Positions 59,001 to 64,000 of a stretch of 64,000 nucleotides of DNA are shown here, piece by piece (position 1 is the stretch's first letter; each line of letters begins with the position of its first letter). Source of the stretch: Haliotis asinina. Its lineage: Eukaryota > Mollusca > Gastropoda > Lepetellida > Haliotidae. The DNA is taken from contig NC_090288.1 of assembly GCF_037392515.1 (NCBI RefSeq), positions 16,028,969 through 16,092,968 on the forward strand, in the 5' to 3' direction. The notes below the pieces were generated by a model, which was not told where the DNA came from, searched no databases, and worked only from the letters and a program-made list of their open reading frames with translations. The position numbers and the translations under genes are program-made.

Positions 59001-62000
59001 AACCGATCTTCACGATGACTTGATTTGTACCTTTTGGACCCGTGAAGATCCGGGTTAGCGTTGATCTTCAGTAACCCATGCTTGTCGTAAGAGGCGACTA
59101 AGCCTATCGGGCGGTCAGACTTGCTGACTTGGTTGACATGTGTCATCATTTGCCAGTTGCTTTGATCGATGGTTATGCTGTTAATCACTGGATTGTCTGA
59201 TACAGGCTCAGATGTTTACAGTCAGCCGATTGGTATTTAAGTCTGTTTAGTATGTATGCATACGCATTGTCTAGTACAGTGTTTCAAAGTCGATATATAA
59301 TTTGTGTATTTGTTTTTAGAATTTCGCCACGTGTAACCCGGACGGTGACAATTACACGTGCAACTGCTACCCCGGCTACACCGGACACGACTGCGAACTG
59401 GACATCGACGAGTGCGCCAGCTCGCCGTGTGCACACGGCACGTGCCTCAACTTGTACGACTCCTTCTACTGCTGGTGCGAAGCCGGCTACGAGGGAGAAC
59501 AGTGTAACGTAGATATAGACGAGTGCGAGTCCACTCCGTGCCAGAACGGCGCTAACTGCACCGAGGGCGTCAACTCATACACCTGCGACTGTCCACCAGG
59601 GTTTACTGGCAAGCAGTGCGAGATTAACATCGATGAATGCGCATCAAACCCCTGTCAACATGGCGGGTCGTGCTATGACGAAATCAACAAATACATCTGT
59701 ATATGTCCACCAGATTTTGCCGGGGTATTGTGTGAAGTCAGTAAGTTGTTTCAGTGGGTATCTAACTCTCCTACAGTCAAAGACAAAAAGGCAACACCCC
59801 CCCCCCCTCCAAAAAAAAAAAACAAACCAAAAAACCCGAAAAAACAACAAACAAAAAACAAACCCAAAAACAAAAACAAAAACAAAAACAAAAAAACCCC
59901 AAACAAACAAAACAACAACAAACAAAACAACAACAACAACAGCAACAACAACAAACAACAACAGGCAAAATTTAAGCAAACGCTTTTGCGAGTAAATATT
60001 TAGGGCTTATTTCCAACCTTAAGACCGACTTTTGGTTAGGTTTCCTACGTAAATCTGACAAGCAATATCTTGATCGTAGGATTTCGTCTAAGTATACACA
60101 CTAGACTGCTGTCAAAACGGCATAATGCCTTAAGGAGGCTAATATTGAATCGAAAGCCTAAAGACCAAGTCAGAAATTCAGCATCGTCATTGCTTTTTAA
60201 AGAAGATATCTATATTTTTAACAGGAAAATTGATCGATTGTGACTTCGAAACTGATTTCTGTGGCTACCAAGTATCCACCACTGACCCCAGCAACGACAC
60301 CGACGCATTTGAGTGGGTGCGTGGTACGCTCTCGGAGCCTGGCTTTTTCGGCACTAGCCGCGTCCTCTTCATGGGCCCTTCCGTTGACCACACTACTGGG
60401 GAGACTGACGGTATGTATTTATACAGTTTAGACACCAAGATTCTGTAAACAGAGCGTCTCCCAGAGAATGGTCGGTGGTTCGATTCCCTTGTCGCGTCGA
60501 ACTATAAGTCGTAAATATGCTGCATGTTGTTACACCCCCAACCCCCACCACTTAAGCTTGGCGTTATCGGAATAAGGCCCCTCCGTGGGTCTTGTATATA
60601 CTTGTGTGCATGGGACGTGGAGTGTGGTGGTTCATCCTCTTGCAATACCAAAAGACAAAGGCCTGCACAACTTTCACAGCAAAAATCATGTGTAAACCCG
60701 GCATTTTAACATAACAATGGCAACTACGCCCCCGAACTATGCTATGCGTTGTTGCCCTGCCTGGCGCCCGGAGTTATTGGAAGAAGGGCTTCCATGGGCG
60801 TTGTGCATATATTGTCTGCTTGAGGCGCAAAGTCACCCCTTCCTGTCATACCAAAAGACATTAAAATATGCAACCTACATTATCTTTTTTTCTTATATGT
60901 ATGTCCCCTTCTTTACACTTGCCCTGAAGAATTGTGTTTAGAAGGGGAGGAATAAAAAAACAAACAAAAAAACTGTAAAAAACAAAACTAGTACGCTAGT
61001 ACTGTAATAGGTATGAACGCGACATTGAACCCCCTATAACCTCCCCTCAACGAACCTCGTATACATTTTTAAGACTGGCAAGAACATGTTAATCTCATGT
61101 AGTCTTTGACAGGCTTTGAGACATAGTTTACAGTCCAATAATTGTCGGTGAAAGCCAGACGAAGTTGAAATAAATATTATATTATAGCTATTCCCGTAAC
61201 GTAACTGTGCTGATCATCTTCCACGTACGTCTCCTCTGTTGCACTGGTGATACATTTATGGGAGATTATATCTTTTCTATATACGTAGATGTAGAGGAAT
61301 TGTGTGGGACGAAACTGGAAGTGGAAATAGCCTCAGGAATGCCAAGAATGTTTCTGTGTAAACATCAGTTGTTTACCCGATGTCTGTATTACTTCAAAAT
61401 TCACCATTACCAAATATTGTTTGTACTGGTTAAGTCATACATTGTTTTCGAGACTCCATTCGCATTGCAAGACAGAAGACAGGAATGGTACTTCCCCGAG
61501 TTGTGTTTCATCTTGGCATGTCTATCTAACAATGGTAGACAATGAATCTCACTTACATTCGGTTCCAGTGGGTGTAAACATCCCTTGGCAAACTCTTTTA
61601 TTTGTTTAGTGAAGTACATTCAATTTCCGTTATTGAGTAGATCTTAATAGAAATCTTCCAGAACGAAACTAAAGACATCAGTACACATGCATGTGGCACT
61701 CCTTGGCAGACAAATGATCCTCCCGAGGGATGCCCTGTGTAGGCGATAGTATCAGGCCTGAACTACATGCCTAACCTCAAAGTTTATTGGTCTGCCTCGC
61801 CATGTACAACAGAATTGATGAGGACAAGCTTCACGTCTGTCGTCCCCCACGTGACATCAACACGCTGAGAAAGGAACAATCCGTGGTGTGCACATTAACC
61901 GAAATTCGATTTAATATTGGACCTCGCCCATATCCTTTTGTACCAAATGATTTGTCTAGTTTATTGCTGGGTCCGGAAATTGCCCTCAAATATGTTCAGC

Positions 62001-64000
62001 CTTCCTTGCTGTGTTAAATGCAACCAGACGACGGCATGTTTGTTGTTGAATTAGCGTTCCTTGTTTTGCGATTGCTCTCCTGAGAGCACTCTTTTTGTTG
62101 AGTCGGGAGGACCGTTATCGAGGTCAAGGTCGGCTTCAAGGTTACGAAGGAATGGGTTGAGTATGGTTAAACGCGGTCAGTAGTAAAGTTCCATCAGTCA
62201 CAGAAAGTGAAAAGGTCTTTTTCTCCTATGCCTTTTTCAGAACTTGCGGTGTTGATGTTAAGAACAATCGCTTTTGGTATAGGACTAGCCATCGTGTGGT
62301 CATACTCTCTGACCGGTTCGGTGGTCAGTGGATTGTTTGGTGCAGACTCGATAAGTTATTGCAGTAATAGTTCGGTGTGCGCAGTTATGCAACTGGCAAA
62401 TACAACTATTCGTTAAAATAAAGTGCCTTTAAAAGTGCCAATGGCATTTCACGTCACTTGAAGTAAGCCGTGAAGATCCGGGATAGAATTGGTCTTCAGT
62501 AACCCATGCTTGTTGTAAGAGGTGACTAACGGGATCAGGTGGACAGGCTCGCTGGCTCAGGTAATCTTATCTCAACTGCTTAGATCGATGCTCATGCTGT
62601 TGATCACTCGATGATCTGGTCCTGACATGATTATGTACAGTTGCATATTGCTATGTGGTGCGTTAAACAGCAAACCAAAACCCACATACGTGTACTGGTC
62701 GTTGGTTAAGGCTAAGATGTCAGTAAGGTATGCCAATAAGAAGTTCTCTATGACTTACATTACGTGGAGTTTACAGAGTCAAACCTGACTTACAAACCAA
62801 CATGGTTTACACCCCACTCACGATAACTGCCCAGTGTGTGCCAAAATACCTCCCCTGCTAAAGATCCTGGCCATAGCTAAAACCCACCCATTCGAACATC
62901 CAGTTTCACCTCAGACGCCAAATTGTGTATTGATTCTCAGTTTATACCCTCTAATTTAACGGGTCCATGTACCGACATGAGTATTTTATGACATTACGTC
63001 TTGTCACGTGAAGATTCCATTTATTCCGTCAAGTGTGTAATTGTTTCGTTAACCCTGATGCATATTTTATAGCAAACACACACATGAAGGTGGTATGATC
63101 CCCTGAAGATAATGTGCAGCGAGACAGGTCACTCTAGTTTTCGATAGGTGTGGTGAAACATCCATCTTTGATGGTGAGCATCTTCATCAGCTGTAATCGT
63201 CATCGGCGTAATGGGGCTATGTATTATTCTATTGATGGTCGGGGCTCTCGTTTACTGATTTATCGGATTTGTCTATGCATCGGATATAGATACCGATCAC
63301 GCGCGGGTTTGAGCTGATCGGTTTGGTCTGCTTTGCGTATAAGACTGGCAGATTTGTTTACACAAGGCTGTGGTAAAGAAAAAAATAATGTTCACAGTCG
63401 CATTAGCATACACCAGCATGGTGTCTGATTTAGGGAAACATGGGAATGGAATGAATGTTTCCGAACTTGAATGGGGCTTGATTTAGCAGCGGACTTTACA
63501 TGACCCCACATTGGGTAGGTATGTTCGTTCTTTACCGCTGCAATATTCTCAGCAATGTTCCCGATATACGAAGTCGGGTCTGTACATAATCGAGCCTGGA
63601 CCAGTCAATCCAGTGACTGACAACATGAGCAAACTGGGATACGATGGTAGGCATGAGCTACGTCAGCGAGCCTGGCTATCCAGATAGCCTCGGTTTTGCT
63701 TGTGTGTTTGTTTGACGCTGCACTCAGCAGTTTCTCAGCTGTATGGCGGCGATTTGAATAATCGAACCTGGATCAACAACCCAGTGATTGACATCATTTT
63801 GGGATGCGATGACATTCATCAGTGTTAGTCTACTATTAAGAAAAGCAGGCATTACTGAAATCCTCCCTCTCTCACTTATTTTGTATGATACATGAACTCA
63901 AACAGACAATCGATTCTACTGCAGGAAACGCGACGTACGCCAAGGGTGGCAATACTCAAAACGCAACAACGACTTTGTTGTCGCCCCTGATGGAGGGGCG
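50011..64000 (+). CDS. Secreted or surface MAM/EGF multidomain protein, 11 coding exons, 3' end outside window
   Basis: Spliced exons (50,011-50,065; 51,022-51,216; 54,192-54,445; 55,222-55,303; 55,966-56,145; 57,360-57,613; 58,296-58,377; 58,800-58,936; 59,320-59,740; 60,225-60,410; 63,925-64,000+) give 640 complete codons without a stop. Order: signal peptide (1-19), MAM1 (about 24-195), MAM2 (199-367), five EGF repeats (368-553), then MAM3 (from about 557). MAM1 has the four expected cysteines (26, 34, 111, 195), as does MAM2 (201, 208, 283, 367). EGF3-5 begin DIDEC or NIDEC, the calcium-binding form. Several N-glycosylation sequons are present (NET, NTT, NTS, NIS, NVS, NYT). MAM and EGF domains mediate extracellular adhesion or matrix assembly; the partner is unknown, and no anchor is visible because the gene is cut by the edge. 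I do not recognise a named orthologue. Confidence 0.9.
50455..50582. mobile_element. MITE, CTGAACAG family, copy 3
   Basis: About 128 bp in intron 1, flanked by TA, with CTGAACAACTAAAGAAACG and GCGTTTCTTTAGCTGTTCAG ends. The two ends match each other slightly better than they match copies 1 and 2, suggesting a subfamily. Confidence 0.8.
51022..51216 (+). CDS. MAM1, first exon
   Basis: Phase 1 to 1, after a TGTCTAG acceptor and before GTGAGG. Encodes LDCTFENETLCGY and GPDGDHTTGAADG, with MAM cysteines 1 and 2. The nearby CAG at 51,027-51,029 would shift frame and was rejected as the acceptor. Confidence 0.92.
51235..51440 (+). repeat. Degenerate GAGTGATTGGGT-type tandem repeat
   Basis: Short irregular units of TGAGTGAT and TGATTGAT fill about 200 bp of intron 2 and produce a histidine/serine-rich open frame on the minus strand. 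Confidence 0.75.
51678..52015. repeat. Recent 169 bp tandem duplication in intron 2
   Basis: 51,678-51,846 and 51,847-52,015 differ at only about three positions. The period is not a multiple of three, and the repeated 47-residue open frame lies in two different frames, so it is not a protein repeat. Confidence 0.92.
52418..52568 (+). repeat. tRNA-derived SINE, family A
   Basis: GGTAGCCTAGTGGTTAATGC, CCGGGTTCGATTTCCCACAT, and CTAAAAGCGAAACC with (ACTC)n. Head and box B are close to the consensus. Confidence 0.9.
52645..52795 (+). repeat. tRNA-derived SINE, family A
   Basis: CAGTCGCTCGTCAAGCCGAA, GGGTACAATGTCTGAAGCCC and GGAATATTGTTAAAACCGG. Confidence 0.8.
52796..53410. other. Intron 2 sequence without recognisable features
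   Basis: No additional exon of the MAM/EGF gene seen. Confidence 0.4.
53411..53559 (+). repeat. tRNA-derived SINE, family A
   Basis: GGTAATGGTTAAAGCGTCTG, GAAGACCCGGGTACAACCCC and TGGAATATTGCTATAAGTGG. Confidence 0.85.
53560..54191. other. Intron 2 sequence without recognisable features
   Basis: AT-rich; ends in the TCCAG acceptor of MAM1 exon 2. Confidence 0.4.
54192..54445 (+). CDS. MAM1, second exon
   Basis: 254 bp, phase 1 to 0. Encodes HFMYAVRPINPH, LLSPQSSGRLCYVQMFYHMG (MAM cysteine 3) and WNRVLVDIEKY. It is the same length as the matching MAM2 exon at 57,360. Confidence 0.93.
54459..54685 (+). repeat. SINE family B with (ACAA)n tail
   Basis: ACCCGTGAAGATCCGGGTAG head only 14 bp after exon 3, CAAGCTCGCTGACTCGGTTT, and a tail of ACAA/CAAA repeats at 54,650-54,685. 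Confidence 0.85.
54686..55221. other. Intron 3 sequence without recognisable features
   Basis: No exon seen; a 77-codon open frame at 54,950-55,183 has no domain and is interrupted by no exon signal. Confidence 0.4.
55222..55303 (+). CDS. MAM1, third exon
   Basis: 82 bp, phase 0 to 1. Encodes IAIEVTEPDD then WTVGYALDDIKGIEC, closing the domain with cysteine 4. Donor is GTTAGT. Confidence 0.92.
55480..55720. repeat. A/C-rich strand-asymmetric tract in intron 4
   Basis: About 240 bp composed almost only of A and C on the plus strand (CCAACCAAACAAACAACAAA type). It makes false W/F/G/V-rich open frames on the minus strand. Confidence 0.85.
55966..56145 (+). CDS. MAM2, first exon
   Basis: Phase 1 to 1, after TTGCAG. 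Encodes VDCNFEKDLCNWE and GPKNDHTTGTKNG, parallel to the first MAM1 exon. Confidence 0.93.
56306..56456 (-). repeat. tRNA-derived SINE, family C
   Basis: On the minus strand GGCGCGGTGGCTGAATGGGT (box A) and CTGTGTTCGAATCCGG (box B) form a good tRNA-like head, followed by a body matching 6,998-7,100. Intron 5. Confidence 0.75.
56457..57359. other. Intron 5 sequence without recognisable features
   Basis: No additional exon seen. Confidence 0.4.
57360..57613 (+). CDS. MAM2, second exon
   Basis: 254 bp, phase 1 to 0. Encodes YFAYALKTLAS, GLVSPKQLEQMCHVTFWYYM and WNYVDLDVEKA. Confidence 0.93.
57634..57782 (-). repeat. tRNA-derived SINE, family A
   Basis: GGTTTTACGTTGCTTTTAGC, GGGGAATCGAACCTGGGCTC and CACTGGACTACCCCACCGCC on the plus strand. 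It starts about 20 bp after MAM2 exon 2. Confidence 0.9.
57783..58295. other. Intron 6 sequence without recognisable features
   Basis: No exon or repeat recognised. Confidence 0.4.
58296..58377 (+). CDS. MAM2, third exon
   Basis: 82 bp, phase 0 to 1. Encodes LVYWAKEPQDRYWTVGYAID then DVKGYRC, ending at a GTGAGT donor. Confidence 0.93.
58516..58716. mobile_element. Foldback element, about 200 bp, in intron 7
   Basis: TATCCACAAAGCGTTTGTAA at 58,520 recurs as TATCCACAAAGCATTCGTAA at 58,618 and, inverted, as ACGAACGCTTTGTGGATCGG at 58,697-58,716. The structure is a direct duplication within a terminal inverted repeat, typical of a small non-autonomous element. Confidence 0.75.
58800..58936 (+). 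CDS. EGF1 and first part of EGF2
   Basis: Phase 1 to 0. EGF1 runs ACENNPCKNGGSCINEF through YDGHSCEI with six cysteines; EGF2 begins NTNPCRDYPCQ and is completed in the next exon. Confidence 0.92.
59038..59222 (+). repeat. SINE family B, near full length
   Basis: ACCCGTGAAGATCCGGGTTA, TTCAGTAACCCATGCTTGTC, TTGCTGACTTGGTTGACATG and CACTGGATTGTCTGATACAG. It lies in intron 8, splitting the EGF2 coding exons. Confidence 0.88.
59320..59740 (+). CDS. Rest of EGF2 plus EGF3, EGF4 and EGF5
   Basis: 421 bp, phase 0 to 1. Three complete EGF repeats starting DIDECASSPC, DIDECESTPC and NIDECASNPC follow the end of EGF2. The open frame continues into the intron as a lysine/asparagine-rich tail that is not part of the protein; a GTAAGT donor marks the exon end. 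Confidence 0.94.
59796..59966. repeat. A/C-only tract in intron 9
   Basis: About 170 bp with almost no G or T on the plus strand: a C run, an A run, then CAAA and CAA repeats. It extends the exon 9 frame as a false P/K/N/Q-rich tail. Confidence 0.9.
60225..60410 (+). CDS. MAM3, first exon
   Basis: Phase 1 to 1, after TTTTTAACAG. Encodes LIDCDFETDFCGY and GPSVDHTTGETDG, the same layout as the first exons of MAM1 and MAM2. Confidence 0.93.
62295..62355 (+). repeat. SINE family B fragment
   Basis: GTCAGTGGATTGTTTGGTGC and AGACTCGATAAGTTATTGCA match the central part of family B. Confidence 0.5.
62468..62684 (+). repeat. SINE family B, near full length
   Basis: GCCGTGAAGATCCGGGATAG, GTCTTCAGTAACCCATGCTT, TAACGGGATCAGGTGG and GATGCTCATGCTGTTGATCA. 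Confidence 0.9.
63520..63690 (-). repeat. SINE family B, minus orientation
   Basis: CTGCAATATTCTCAGCAATG, CTGGACCAGTCAATCCAGTG and ACGTCAGCGAGCCTGGCTAT on the plus strand. Confidence 0.8.
63704..63825 (-). repeat. SINE family B, 3' half, minus orientation
   Basis: GACGCTGCACTCAGCAGTTT, CTGTATGGCGGCGATTTG and CAACAACCCAGTGATTGACA. It ends about 100 bp before MAM3 exon 2, in tandem with the previous copy. Confidence 0.75.
63925..64000 (+). CDS. MAM3, second exon (cut by window edge)
   Basis: After a TACTGCAG acceptor, in the expected phase, this encodes GNATYAKGGNTQNATTTLLS then PLMEGR, matching the start of the 254 bp MAM exons. About 178 bp of the exon should lie beyond the window. Confidence 0.85.

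Larger units (their letters stand above)
60411..63924 (+). other. MAM/EGF intron 10
   Basis: 3.5 kb between the first and second exons of MAM3. It carries several family B SINEs near its 3' end. No further exon was recognised; the frames at 61,207-61,545 and 61,787-62,017 have no domain. Confidence 0.7.

Noticed and set aside
59741..60003. Lysine/asparagine-rich C-terminal extension of the EGF open frame
   Set aside because: It begins exactly at a GTAAGT donor and consists of the intronic A/C tract; the next exon continues in the correct phase.
61207..61545. Possible missing MAM3 second exon
   Set aside because: The GDYIF...VDVEEL reading lacks the MAM motifs; the true second exon, with the right phase and motifs, is at 63,925.

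Overview
The window looks like nuclear DNA of a marine gastropod, most likely an abalone (Haliotis). It is AT-rich and intron-rich. It carries more than 30 copies of two short interspersed repeat (SINE) families whose sequence I associate with abalone genomes, and its two protein genes are animal genes with ordinary GT-AG introns. The genus rests on recognising the repeats and is an inference. No bacterial, plasmid or organellar signature was seen.

Layout. Positions 1-14.7 kb are gene-free and repeat-rich: an inverted-repeat element with hammerhead-ribozyme-like cores, a minisatellite broken by two insertions, a 217 bp GCAC microsatellite, a 45 bp minisatellite, and many SINEs. Positions 14.7-23.4 kb have almost no dispersed repeats and lie directly downstream of the first gene, so part may be a long 3' UTR. 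On the minus strand, 23,444-42,678 is a complete two-exon gene for a 317-residue PI-PLC X-domain-containing protein (PLCXD type). Its 18.3 kb intron hosts dead pogo/Tigger and Tc1-like transposons, a MITE, minisatellites and SINEs. A CpG-richer stretch around 42.35-42.8 kb is its likely promoter. A 2.06 kb element with terminal inverted repeats (43,506-45,566) and further SINEs fill the gap to the second gene.

The second gene is on the plus strand and runs off the right edge. I predict a TATA/Inr promoter near 47.62 kb, a noncoding first exon, and coding exons from 50,011. Eleven coding exons are visible (640 complete codons): signal peptide, MAM1, MAM2, five EGF repeats (mostly calcium-binding type), then the start of MAM3. 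Each MAM domain is built from the same three-exon cassette with identical intron phases, and the second and third exons of MAM1 and MAM2 have identical lengths (254 and 82 bp). The product should be a secreted or surface adhesion/matrix protein; its C-terminus and any membrane anchor lie outside the window.

The two genes are divergent, with start codons about 7.3 kb apart. Nothing in the sequence shows that they work together. Most of the novelty is in the mobile-element landscape and in the modular MAM/EGF gene.
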